A DNA stretch of 64,000 nt from an uncultured Pelagibacteraceae bacterium (lineage in GTDB: Bacteria > Pseudomonadota > Alphaproteobacteria > Pelagibacterales > Pelagibacteraceae). The DNA lies in NCBI GenBank assembly GCA_902589345.1, contig CACISU010000004.1, forward strand, positions 1 through 64,000, read 5' to 3'. The notes beneath the pieces were generated by a model that saw only the letters and a program-made list of their open reading frames with translations, had not been told where the DNA came from and did not search any database. Position numbers and translations under genes: made by a program. This document shows positions 40,106-47,689 of the stretch, one piece after another (within the stretch, counting starts at the first letter, position 1; every line of letters starts with the position of its first letter).

Positions 40106-40111
40106 TATAAT
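40106..40111 (+). promoter_or_regulatory. TATAAT, possible internal promoter -10 for rpoD
   Basis: A perfect TATAAT lies in the 69-bp gap between dnaG and rpoD. No good -35 is found 16-18 bp upstream. The start would fall near 40118, at the GTG start of rpoD, giving a leaderless message from GTG 40116 or a leader of about 34 nt to the in-frame ATG at 40152. Confidence 0.3.
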
Positions 40112-40115
40112 AATT

Positions 40116-41963
40116 GTGGAAAGAATAATTACAAAATCATTTGCTAGACTTATGGGTAGAGGAACCCATAGAGGTTTTATAACTTATGAGGAGCTTAATA
40201 AGTCATTAGGAAAAAGAAACTTATCGCTTCAGAATCTAGAACAAGCATTTATCCATATATTAGATGAAAAAGTTTCATTAGTAGAAAAAAAATCTGACTA
40301 TAAAGTTTTAAGAAAAAAAGACTCCTCATCTAAAGAAGAAGGTAAAACTGCTGAAAAAAGTGACGATCCTATAAGAATGTATTTACGAGAAATGGGTGGC
40401 GTTGAACTTCTATCAAGAGAAGGAGAGATAGCAATTGCAAAAAGAATAGAGGCAGGAAAGGACGTGATGTTGAACGCGCTATCACAAAGTCCTATTACAG
40501 CCCAGCAATTTTCCGATTGGAATACACAGTTAAACAATGATGAAATTTTGGTTAGAGAAATAATTGATATTGATACTAACTATATGGAAGATGATGAAAA
40601 TAGCCAGAATGCAAAAAGAAAAAAAAATGAAAATGAAACAGAGACAAATAATACTAACAATACAAATGAAGAAAGTTCTGAAGTATCTGATGATGAGTTC
40701 AACCCAACTCTTGCCGCAATGGAGACAGAGATCAAACCAAAAGTTCTTCAAACTGTACATAATCTTACAAAAGAATATAATAAATTAATAAAGTATCAAA
40801 AAGAAAAACTAGAATGTCTTTTAAATTCTAAAACTTTTTCAAATTCAAAAGAAAAAAATTATAATAAAATAGTTAATGATATCCTTGAAAATATTAAATC
40901 TTTACAACTTTCGCCATCAGTTTTAGAAGAACTTGTACAAAAACATTATATTGAAAATAAAAAGATAATATCATTAGAGGGAAATTTATTAAGACTTTCA
41001 TTAAATAATAACATTTCTAGAGATGAATTTATCAAATTCTATGTTGGAAATGAAATTAATCCTAAACTTAAGGATTTTTTAAATACGAATGAAAATTGGA
41101 AAAAGTTTTTTCAAAAAAATAAAAATGAATTTAAGAATATTAGGGAAAGATTAATTGAAATTAGTAATAAATTAGGTATTTCAGTAACAGATTTTAAAAA
41201 ATTAGTTAGTCGAGTTCAAAAAGGTGAAAAAGAATCAAGAATTGCTAAAAAAGAAATGGTTGAAGCCAATCTTAGATTGGTTATTTCAATTGCTAAAAAA
41301 TATACAAACAGAGGTTTGCAATTCTTGGATTTAATTCAAGAAGGTAATATAGGTTTGATGAAAGCTGTAGATAAATTTGAATATAGAAGAGGTTACAAAT
41401 TCTCAACGTATGCAACATGGTGGATTAGGCAGGCCATTACTAGATCAATTGCTGACCAAGCAAGGACTATAAGAATACCTGTGCACATGATTGAAACTAT
41501 AAATAAGATTGTAAGAACCCAAAGATTAATATTAACTGAGTTTGGGCGAGAAGCTACACCAGAAGAACTTTCTAAAAAATTAAGGATGCCTCTTGAGAAA
41601 GTTAGAAAAGTATTAAAAATTTCTAAAGAACCAGTTTCTTTAGAAAAGCCAGTAGGAGACGAAGAAGACAGTAGCTTAGGGGATTTTATAGAAGATACAA
41701 AAGCATTAGCACCTTTAGAACAAGCTATAAAATCTAATTTGAGTGAGGCAACTACTAAAATACTATCAACGTTAACACCTCGAGAAGAAAGAGTTTTAAG
41801 GATGAGATTTGGTGTTGGAATGAACACAGATCACACTCTTGAGGAAGTTGGTTTACAATTTTCTGTCACTAGAGAAAGAATTAGGCAAATAGAGGCAAAA
41901 GCACTTAGAAAATTAAAACATCCAAGTAGATCAAAACAATTAAAAAGTTTTTTAGAAAGTTAA
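40116..41963 (+). CDS. rpoD: RNA polymerase sigma factor RpoD (sigma70)
   Basis: The primary sigma factor, 615 residues. Region 1.1 is short ([12 protein letters not shown]), region 1.2 is [11 protein letters not shown], then a non-conserved acidic insert rich in N, E and T (about 150-200). Region 2 has [20 protein letters not shown] and [22 protein letters not shown] with the -10-reading helix [14 protein letters not shown]. Region 4 ends [20 protein letters not shown]. The start is GTG at 40116; an in-frame ATG at 40152 (MGRGTHRG) is the alternative but shortens region 1.1. A tRNA starts 2 bp after the stop. Confidence 0.97.
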   Translation: MERIITKSFARLMGRGTHRGFITYEELNKSLGKRNLSLQNLEQAFIHILDEKVSLVEKKSDYKVLRKKDSSSKEEGKTAEKSDDPIRMYLREMGGVELLSREGEIAIAKRIEAGKDVMLNALSQSPITAQQFSDWNTQLNNDEILVREIIDIDTNYMEDDENSQNAKRKKNENETETNNTNNTNEESSEVSDDEFNPTLAAMETEIKPKVLQTVHNLTKEYNKLIKYQKEKLECLLNSKTFSNSKEKNYNKIVNDILENIKSLQLSPSVLEELVQKHYIENKKIISLEGNLLRLSLNNNISRDEFIKFYVGNEINPKLKDFLNTNENWKKFFQKNKNEFKNIRERLIEISNKLGISVTDFKKLVSRVQKGEKESRIAKKEMVEANLRLVISIAKKYTNRGLQFLDLIQEGNIGLMKAVDKFEYRRGYKFSTYATWWIRQAITRSIADQARTIRIPVHMIETINKIVRTQRLILTEFGREATPEELSKKLRMPLEKVRKVLKISKEPVSLEKPVGDEEDSSLGDFIEDTKALAPLEQAIKSNLSEATTKILSTLTPREERVLRMRFGVGMNTDHTLEEVGLQFSVTRERIRQIEAKALRKLKHPSRSKQLKSFLES

Positions 41964-41965
41964 TT

Positions 41966-42040
41966 GGGCCGTTAGCTCAATAGTAGAGTACTGCATTGAC
42001 ATTGCAGGGGTAGTTGGAGCGTAACCAACACGGCCCACCA
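41966..42040 (+). tRNA. tRNA-Val (GAC) with atypical D- and T-loops
   Basis: A 75-nt cloverleaf starting 2 bp after rpoD. Acceptor GGGCCGT/ACGGCCC, anticodon stem CTGCA/TGCAG with loop TTGACAT (anticodon GAC), and T-stem GTTGG/CCAAC are all fully paired; discriminator A and encoded CCA follow. But the T-loop is AGCGTAA in place of the near-universal TTCRANY, keeping only C56 and R57, and the D-loop is AATAGTA, lacking G18-G19 as GG. The elbow contact is thus changed on both sides. Valine identity elements A35, C36 and A73 are present. Confidence 0.88.
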
Positions 42041-42055
42041 AAAACATAAAATTAT

Positions 42056-42877
42056 ATGAAATATTTAAAATTAAATAGTCTTAATTATTTTTTCATATTT
42101 TTAATACTTTTTTTACTATTACAAGGTGTTTATTCATTTTATAAGTATAAGATAAGTTTTTACCTTGAATTTATTAAATATTCATATTCTTCAAATATTT
42201 CACCATTGATTTGGAACGAAAATGGTATAGTTGAGTATTTACAAGTAATTTTTCTATTATTTGCAATATTAAATTTTATCATTTTATTAAAAAAAAAAGA
42301 AATCTATAATGTTTCAAATTATTTTCTTTATTTCGTTTATTTATATTTTATTGGAATTATTTATTTTTTCTTGGAAGAAATCTCGTGGGGTCAACAAATT
42401 TTTCATTGGGAAAGTTCAAATTTTTTTAAAACTGTAAACAAACAACAAGAAACAAATTTTCATAATATTTCTAATCTTCTAAATCAATTCCCAAGGAGTC
42501 TATTAATAATTTGGTGTTCGTTATCCTTTATTATTTTTAAATATTTACACCATTATAAAAATTTACAAAATTTTAGTTTATTCATATTCCCAAATATTTT
42601 GTTAAAAAAAATATCTTTATTAATTATATTATTTGTTGTCCCAAATTTATTACTTAAAAAACTTAACTTATATATTGAATACCCTACCACCACATGTCCA
42701 ATCGACTGTTATTTTTATCCCTATCCAGTAGAATACATTGAAAGTTTTGAGATCATGAACTTAATGACCTTTAATTTTATTAAATTGTCTGAATTACAAG
42801 AGTTATTATTTACCTATTATATTCTAATTCATTCATTTTTAATAAATAAGCTAAAATTTATTAAAAACTCTTCTTGA
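42056..42877 (+). CDS. Unknown multi-pass membrane protein
   Basis: A 273-residue protein with about six hydrophobic segments (near 10-28, 59-78, 87-108, 146-163, 173-200 and 250-268). After the third lies a striking polar block EEISWGQQIFHW, followed by NKQQETNFHN. This E-x-SWGQ and N-x-Q-E-x-N-x-HN pattern recalls a family of uncharacterised bacterial membrane proteins, but I cannot name a function. A short loop has two cysteines (TTTCPIDCYF). It lies alone between two tRNA genes, 15 bp after tRNA-Val and 36 bp before tRNA-Ile2, a typical place for lineage-specific cargo. Confidence 0.75.
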   Translation: MKYLKLNSLNYFFIFLILFLLLQGVYSFYKYKISFYLEFIKYSYSSNISPLIWNENGIVEYLQVIFLLFAILNFIILLKKKEIYNVSNYFLYFVYLYFIGIIYFFLEEISWGQQIFHWESSNFFKTVNKQQETNFHNISNLLNQFPRSLLIIWCSLSFIIFKYLHHYKNLQNFSLFIFPNILLKKISLLIILFVVPNLLLKKLNLYIEYPTTTCPIDCYFYPYPVEYIESFEIMNLMTFNFIKLSELQELLFTYYILIHSFLINKLKFIKNSS

Positions 42878-42913
42878 ATGAAAATTAAAAAAAAAGTAGA
42901 AAGTCATAATTTA

Positions 42914-42990
42914 GGGCCTGTAGCTCAGTTGGTTAGAGCAGTACACTCATAATGTATTGGTCCCAGGTTCGAGTCCTGGCGGGCCCACCA
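42914..42990 (+). tRNA. tRNA with CAT anticodon, probably tRNA-Ile2
   Basis: A 77-nt cloverleaf: acceptor GGGCCTG pairs with CGGGCCC with one G-T-type mismatch allowed, D-arm GCTCAGTTGGTTAGAGC, anticodon loop CTCATAA in a TACA/TGTA-type stem, T-loop TTCGAGT, discriminator A and encoded CCA. The variable region TTGGTC resembles tRNA-Ile2, in which C34 is converted to lysidine, more than elongator Met (GGGGTC in E. coli). The isotype is therefore a judgement between Ile2 and Met. Confidence 0.9.
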
Positions 42991-43022
42991 AATTTAATAA
43001 AACAAAAAAATAAAAAATTATT

Positions 43023-43607
43023 TTACTTGTTCGCGAACTCATTCAAATTATTGATAAGTCCATCGATGTTATTATTCTGAATAATTGAATTAAATTCTTC
43101 TCTTTGTACTCTGGCCAAACTCACACCTTCAATAACAACATCTATTATAAGTGGCTTGTGTATATCTTTAGTAATGATTCTCCAATCTAATTTTACTTGT
43201 GGAGTTTTTTCTGTTGCTAAAAGTATGCTGGATACTATCGTATATTTTTCGTTTAATTTCTTTTCTGAACTTACTTGAATTTTTGGGTCCGAATATTGAG
43301 CAAGTCTACTAGAAAAACTTTTTAAGAAATATTTTTTAAAAACTTTAAAATACTCCTCTTTTTTTTCAGAAGATAAAGTTTTTCTATGAGAGCCTAGTGA
43401 ATAATAAGCTATACCTTTAATATCAACAACTTCCTCTGCGATTAACTCAATTTTTTCCATTTTTTCTTCTTTAGAAATATTCTGCTTAAGTATTTCAGAT
43501 GCTCTATTTACTGCTGATTGAACAAAATCACTAGGATTGGTTGCAAATGACTCAGTTTGAAAAATTAAAAAAAAAACCAAAAAAAATTTGAAAATTTTCT
43601 TATTCAT
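43023..43607 (-). CDS. mlaC: MlaC-like periplasmic phospholipid-binding protein
   Basis: MlaC shuttles phospholipids between the outer and inner membrane. The 194-residue protein has a signal peptide (about 1-22, ending SFA-T) and the family body: PSDFVQSAVNRASEIL, FKKYFLKSFSSRLAQYSD and the C-terminal VVIEGVSLARVQREEFNSII. It lies 9 bp after mlaA. The inner-membrane MlaFED genes are not in this window. The order mlaA-mlaC on one transcript is common. Confidence 0.9.
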   Translation of the reverse strand: MNKKIFKFFLVFFLIFQTESFATNPSDFVQSAVNRASEILKQNISKEEKMEKIELIAEEVVDIKGIAYYSLGSHRKTLSSEKKEEYFKVFKKYFLKSFSSRLAQYSDPKIQVSSEKKLNEKYTIVSSILLATEKTPQVKLDWRIITKDIHKPLIIDVVIEGVSLARVQREEFNSIIQNNNIDGLINNLNEFANK

Positions 43608-43616
43608 TAAAAATGT

Positions 43617-44402
43617 TTATTGAGTTTCTATTTCTTCCCAGTCACTATCATCGAAAGTTTCAATTACTTCGTCAGCATTTAAAATTCTTTTTCTTCTATC
43701 TTGTAAATATAGACTTCTAACTGACGCATAAAAATCAATTGAATTTTCCTCTAAGTTATCAAGTGCACCTAAGTTTTTAGCAATGAAGTCAACACCTCCC
43801 ATTCCTTTCGATGCATAATAATCAAAATTAGAAAAGTATCGAGTATCATTTCTTACAGTTACGTTGTACCAAGCATCACCACCTATATAATTCCCTATAG
43901 ATCCAGTTGCATCTCTTAAAGTTGAAGGTCCAAGAACAGGCAAAACAATATAACATCCTTCCCCGAAGCCCCATCTACCAAGTGTTTGTCCAAAATCTTC
44001 ATTTTCATATTCATTAAGACCTACTTTAGATGCTGGATCAAAAATTCCTACCACACCTAACGTTGTATTAATTATAAATCTTAAAGAGTTTTTCCCTGCA
44101 AGTAATAAATCTCCTTGTAGAACATTATTTGGCAAAGTTAACAATATTGATAAATTACTTAGAGCATTACTTGTACCTGTTCTAACGGGCGATGGTAGTT
44201 TTCTGTATCCTTTTGCAAGAGGCTCAAACACTACATCATTTATTGCTTGGTTAAAGGCAAATACACCTCTATTAATTTTTTCAAAACAATCTTTAGTTTC
44301 AACATTATTTTTTTTTGATAGATCGATACTCCCATCCGTATCAGCATATGAGCTTATTGATAAAAACAAAGAAATAATTATTATGCCTAAAATTTTAATC
44401 AT
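43617..44402 (-). CDS. mlaA: MlaA-like (VacJ) outer-membrane phospholipid protein
   Basis: MlaA removes phospholipids from the outer leaflet and passes them to MlaC. The 261-residue protein has the family segments CFEKINRGVFAFNQAINDVVFEPLAKGYR, NNVLQGDLLLAGKNSLRFIINTTLG, GFGEGCYIVLPVLGPSTLRDATG, read here as separate blocks. The signal sequence ends SSYA-D with no lipobox cysteine, whereas E. coli MlaA is a lipoprotein. It may thus be non-lipidated, held by its own membrane helices. Upstream it is divergent from the amidase gene with a 36-bp gap. Confidence 0.9.
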   Translation of the reverse strand: MIKILGIIIISLFLSISSYADTDGSIDLSKKNNVETKDCFEKINRGVFAFNQAINDVVFEPLAKGYRKLPSPVRTGTSNALSNLSILLTLPNNVLQGDLLLAGKNSLRFIINTTLGVVGIFDPASKVGLNEYENEDFGQTLGRWGFGEGCYIVLPVLGPSTLRDATGSIGNYIGGDAWYNVTVRNDTRYFSNFDYYASKGMGGVDFIAKNLGALDNLEENSIDFYASVRSLYLQDRRKRILNADEVIETFDDSDWEEIETQ

Positions 44403-44438
44403 TTAATAATTTTATATTTATATCTTTAACCAATGTAA

Positions 44439-45191
44439 ATGACAATTTTATGTGATAAAAGCCTAAAAATGCACTACAAAATCTCATTAAATTACTCTCC
44501 TAATATTTCAACCAAAAAAAGAATCGGTAAAAATATTAAATATCTAATTTTTCATTATACAGGAATGAAAAGTGAAACTAGGGCAATAAATAGACTAATT
44601 GATGAAAGTTCAAAAGTAAGCTGTCACTACTTAATTAAAAGAAATGGCAGTATTATTTTAATGGCACCAGAAACATACGTTGCATGGCACGCTGGCATAT
44701 CTTTTTGGAAAAACCAAAAAAACCTAAACAAAAATTCAATTGGAATTGAAATTACGAATAAAGGCCATCAGTTTGGATATCAAAAGTATTCAAAAAATCA
44801 GATTTTATCTTTAATAAGATTATCAAAATATATAATTAAAAAATACAGAATAAGTAAAACAAATATTTTAGGACATTCCGATATAGCATTTAATAGAAAA
44901 AAAGATCCTGGTGAAAAATTTCCTTGGCAATACTTAGCAACCAAAGGCATAGGTTATTGGCACAATATTGGTGGCAATTTAAAAAAATATAGAAAGTCAA
45001 AAATTAGAGAAAAAAATAAATTAAAATTTATATTTTTTTTGAAAAAAATTGGTTATTTATCTAATTTTAAATCAAATGTTGAGAAAATTAATTTAATTAA
45101 AGCATTTCAAAGAAGATTTAGACCAGAACTTGTAGATGGGAAAATTGATGAAGAATGTTTTTTAATAGCAAAAAAACTTAGTAAAAACTAA
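44439..45191 (+). CDS. N-acetylmuramoyl-L-alanine amidase (AmpD/AmiD type) with peptidoglycan-binding tail
   Basis: An Amidase_2 zinc enzyme of 250 residues that cuts the MurNAc-L-Ala bond. Zinc ligands are in FHYTG and the GHSDIAFNRKKDPGEKFPW segment (H, then D in KDPG). AWHAG and NSIGIEITNKG are also conserved. The C-terminal part (IKAFQRRFRPELVDGKID) resembles a peptidoglycan-binding domain. No signal peptide is visible, so it may act in the cytoplasm on recycled muropeptides like AmpD. An in-frame ATG at 44469 is a possible alternative start. Confidence 0.88.
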   Translation: MTILCDKSLKMHYKISLNYSPNISTKKRIGKNIKYLIFHYTGMKSETRAINRLIDESSKVSCHYLIKRNGSIILMAPETYVAWHAGISFWKNQKNLNKNSIGIEITNKGHQFGYQKYSKNQILSLIRLSKYIIKKYRISKTNILGHSDIAFNRKKDPGEKFPWQYLATKGIGYWHNIGGNLKKYRKSKIREKNKLKFIFFLKKIGYLSNFKSNVEKINLIKAFQRRFRPELVDGKIDEECFLIAKKLSKN

Positions 45192-45202
45192 GATAATTTC
45201 TC

Positions 45203-45230
45203 TTGAAATATAATTAATAAACATTATTTT
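45203..45230 (+). promoter_or_regulatory. Promoter of rnpB
   Basis: TTGAAA at 45203-45208 and TATTTT at 45225-45230 are spaced by 16 bp. The predicted start near 45236 coincides with the 5' end of the RNase P RNA inferred from its terminal helix. Confidence 0.6.
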
Positions 45231-45234
45231 GTAA

Positions 45235-45597
45235 TTGCCAGGTAGATGACTTATCGCTTTAATTTAATTTAAAGAGGAAAGTCCGGGCTCTACAAAGACA
45301 CGGTGCCAGTTAATGGCTGGCAGGGGCGACCCTAGGGATAGTGCCACAGAAAATAAACCGCCTAATCAAGGCAAGGGTGAAAAGGTGTGGTAAGAGCACA
45401 CCGGCTGATTTGGTAACAGACAGCGCATGGAAAACCCCACCGAGAGCAAAACTGAGTAGAGATGACATTGTTATTTATTAACTAAAAGCAGTCTTTGGCT
45501 AGTCATCAGGGTTAGTTGCTTGAGCCTTAAAGTGATTTAAGGTCTAGATAAATGGTAAGTTTAAAAGACAGAACCCGGCTTACATTCTACCTGGCAA
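45235..45597 (+). ncRNA. rnpB: RNase P RNA (M1 RNA)
   Basis: The catalytic RNA that trims tRNA 5' ends, type A. The terminal helix P1 is formed by TTGCCAGGTAGA at 45235-45246 and TCTACCTGGCAA at 45586-45597. Universal core blocks are present: GAGGAAAGTCCGGGCT, the ACAGAA segment, GGTAAGAGCACACCGGC and the 3' AACCCGGCTTA that interacts across the core. The length is 363 nt, in the bacterial range. It lies between the amidase gene and the mraZ promoter. Confidence 0.97.
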
Positions 45598-45634
45598 AAT
45601 CAGTTTAAAATTAATCAAATTTAACTAAAGAATG

Positions 45635-45657
45635 TTTCAGATTTGTTCTGAAATTTT
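45635..45657 (+). terminator. Hairpin terminator after rnpB
   Basis: TTTCAGA at 45635-45641 and TCTGAAA at 45647-45653 form a perfect 7-bp stem with a 5-nt loop, followed by TTTT at 45654-45657. It is weak in G+C but the T-run and position 38 bp after rnpB support termination before the mraZ promoter. It is the clearest intrinsic terminator I saw. Confidence 0.5.
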
Positions 45658-45680
45658 AAGATTTAGAAAGAATATAAATA

Positions 45681-45709
45681 TTGACGCATAGTTAAAAAAC
45701 CCATATTAT
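45681..45709 (+). promoter_or_regulatory. Sigma70-like promoter of the mraZ/dcw operon
   Basis: TTGACG at 45681-45686 is followed after 17 bp by TATTAT at 45704-45709. The start would fall near 45716, giving a leader of about 36 nt before the mraZ ATG. This is among the best promoter matches in the window. Its -10 is overlapped by the first MraZ box. Confidence 0.7.
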
Positions 45710-45723
45710 CCCATATATTCCCA
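45699..45723 (-). promoter_or_regulatory. Three MraZ boxes (TGGGN repeats)
   Basis: Read on the minus strand, TGGGA (45723-45719), TGGGA (45713-45709) and TGGGT (45703-45699) are separated by 5-bp spacers, a 10-bp period or one helical turn. E. coli MraZ binds three TGGGN repeats with 5-bp spacers at its own promoter and represses it. The boxes here overlap the -10 and the start region of mraZ, so autorepression of the dcw operon is predicted. Confidence 0.75.
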
Positions 45724-45751
45724 ATTATGGAATTATTAAAATTATATAGAT

Positions 45752-46207
45752 ATGTTTTTATCAACTTACGAGAACAAATTGGACAAAAAAGGAAGGGTGT
45801 CAGTGCCAGCAAGTTATAGATCATATTTATCAAATATAGGATACAACGGGGTAGTTTGCTTTCCTTCATTTAATAATCAGTGCATAGAAGCATGGCCCCA
45901 AGATAGAATTGAGAAAATTTCAAACGCAATAGATTCATTAAATCCATTTGAGGATAAAAAAGATTATTTTGCTACATCTATACTCTCAGAAAGTACTAAT
46001 TTACAATTTGATACTGAAGGAAGAATTTCATTAACGTCAAAATTATTAAAACATGCAAAAATTAAAAATAGCATGTTATTTGTTGGTCAAGGTAAAACCT
46101 TCCAGATATGGGAACCAACAACATTTGAGAAATTTAGGACAACTGCAAGAAAAAAATCAAACATTTATCGAGCTAGTCTTAAATGGGAAAAACAATTTAA
46201 TAATTAA
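45752..46207 (+). CDS. mraZ: Transcriptional regulator MraZ
   Basis: MraZ is a ring-forming DNA-binding protein that represses the division and cell wall operon. The 151-residue protein shows two SpoVT/AbrB-like units: STYENKLDKKGRVSVPASYR near the N-terminus and FDTEGRISLTSKLLKHAKI near residues 88-106. It is the first gene of the dcw cluster, just after its boxes. The ATG leaves 15 bp between its stop and ftsZ, a gap that holds a strong ribosome binding site for ftsZ. Confidence 0.95.
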   Translation: MFLSTYENKLDKKGRVSVPASYRSYLSNIGYNGVVCFPSFNNQCIEAWPQDRIEKISNAIDSLNPFEDKKDYFATSILSESTNLQFDTEGRISLTSKLLKHAKIKNSMLFVGQGKTFQIWEPTTFEKFRTTARKKSNIYRASLKWEKQFNN

Positions 46208-46211
46208 ACCT

Positions 46212-46222
46212 GAGGGGGAAAA
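46212..46222 (+). promoter_or_regulatory. Strong Shine-Dalgarno of ftsZ
   Basis: GAGGGGG at 46212-46218 with 4 bp to the ATG (GAGG core 7 bp away). Most starts in this window lack a visible Shine-Dalgarno, so this one suggests high translation of ftsZ compared with its operon neighbours. Confidence 0.6.
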
Positions 46223-47671
46223 ATGACAATTAATTTTAAGACACCAGATATAAAAGAATTAAAGCCAAGAATTTTAGTTCTTGGAGTAGGTGGAGCAGGA
46301 GGAAACGCTATAAACGGAATGATAGATGCTGGCTTACAAGGAGTTGAATTTATTGCAGTTAATACTGATGCGCAAGATCTTAAACTTAGTAAAGCTATGA
46401 CCAAAGTTCAGATGGGTATAAATCTAACCAAAGGATTAGGTGCAGGAGCAAAATTAGATATAGGTCAAGCTGCAGCAGATGAATCTTTAAATGATATTGT
46501 TAATATTTTACAAGGCGCAAACATGGTTTTCATAACTGCTGGAATGGGCGGTGGTACTGGAACTGGTTCGGCACACGTTATTGCTAGAGCGGCAAAAGAA
46601 CTTAATATACTCACTGTTGGTGTAGTTACTTTACCTTTCTTGTATGAAGGGCCATCTAGAATGAGAAGAGCACAACAAGGTTTAGAAGAATTAAGAAAAC
46701 ATGTGGATACTATAATTGTTGTCCCAAATCAGAACCTATTTAAAATCGCAAGTGAACAAACAACTTTTGAAGAATCTTTTGAGCTATCTAATGATGTTTT
46801 ATTACATGGTGTTCAAAGTATTACTGATTTAATGGTAAGACCAGGGTTAATAAATTTAGATTTCGCAGATGTAGAAACTATTATGAGTTCCATGGGTAAG
46901 GCCATGATGGGAACTGGAGAATCTGAAGGAGAAGGTAGGGCAACAAAAGCTGCAGAGCTAGCAATCAACAATCCATTAATTGATGATTATACTTTAAAAG
47001 GTGCAAAAGGATTACTAGTTAATATTACAGGCGGCAAAGATCTTAAACTTTTTGAAGTTGATGAAGCAGTTCATAAGGTAAGAGCAGAAGTTGACCCTGA
47101 AGCAGAATTAATCATTGGCGCAATTACCGATCCTAATCTTGAGGGTAAAATGAGAGTATCTATAGTTGCAACCTCATTAGATGGACAACAACCAGAGGCA
47201 AAATCTGTTATTAATATGGTTCATAGAATAAATAATAGGAATCCAGGATATTCAGATTTTTCACATATTACTAATGCTCAACATTCTAATTTTTCATCTA
47301 CTTCTAATACACCAATTTCAGAAGGTGCTACTGCTTTAAAATTGGAAAATGAAGCTGAAGAAGAGCAGTTAAATATAAGTGAACAAAATATTATTTCTAA
47401 TCAAATTAATGAGAATTTAGTAGATAATGAGTCAAAAGATGAAGTTTTGCATCTTAAAGAGGAGGCAGAAACTAATTCAGAAATAGAAAGTTCAGATGAT
47501 TCGAATGGTTTAGAAAACTTTCATATAGAAGAAGAAACCCCTCATTTATTTAATTCTGATGAATCATCTACTAGTACAGAAAATGAATTTGAGTCATTTA
47601 CCAAATCAGAATCAAAAGATGAAGATGATGATCTTGAAATTCCAGCATTTTTGAGAAGACAAAAAAATTAA
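46223..47671 (+). CDS. ftsZ: Cell division protein FtsZ
   Basis: FtsZ is the tubulin-like GTPase of the Z-ring. The 482-residue protein has the N-terminal LVLGVGGAGGNAI, the GTP-binding tubulin signature GGGTGTG at 109-115, and the T7 catalytic loop NLDFAD at 211-216. A linker of about 150 residues rich in E, S and N follows, ending in the conserved C-terminal peptide DLEIPAFLRRQ that binds FtsA and other anchors. The position is odd: it lies second in the cluster, between mraZ and rsmH, not after ftsA. Whether another ftsZ copy exists elsewhere is not visible. Confidence 0.98.
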   Translation: MTINFKTPDIKELKPRILVLGVGGAGGNAINGMIDAGLQGVEFIAVNTDAQDLKLSKAMTKVQMGINLTKGLGAGAKLDIGQAAADESLNDIVNILQGANMVFITAGMGGGTGTGSAHVIARAAKELNILTVGVVTLPFLYEGPSRMRRAQQGLEELRKHVDTIIVVPNQNLFKIASEQTTFEESFELSNDVLLHGVQSITDLMVRPGLINLDFADVETIMSSMGKAMMGTGESEGEGRATKAAELAINNPLIDDYTLKGAKGLLVNITGGKDLKLFEVDEAVHKVRAEVDPEAELIIGAITDPNLEGKMRVSIVATSLDGQQPEAKSVINMVHRINNRNPGYSDFSHITNAQHSNFSSTSNTPISEGATALKLENEAEEEQLNISEQNIISNQINENLVDNESKDEVLHLKEEAETNSEIESSDDSNGLENFHIEEETPHLFNSDESSTSTENEFESFTKSESKDEDDDLEIPAFLRRQKN

Positions 47672-47689
47672 TGGTCTTCGATAAAATAA

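Noticed and set aside
41393..41827. Minus-strand open frame of 144 codons inside rpoD
   Set aside because: It is a shadow of the highly conserved sigma region 2-4 coding sequence.
42914..42990. Reading the CAT tRNA as elongator or initiator tRNA-Met
   Set aside because: The TTGGTC variable region fits tRNA-Ile2 better, although Met cannot be fully excluded; initiator tRNA is unlikely because the first acceptor pair is G-C.
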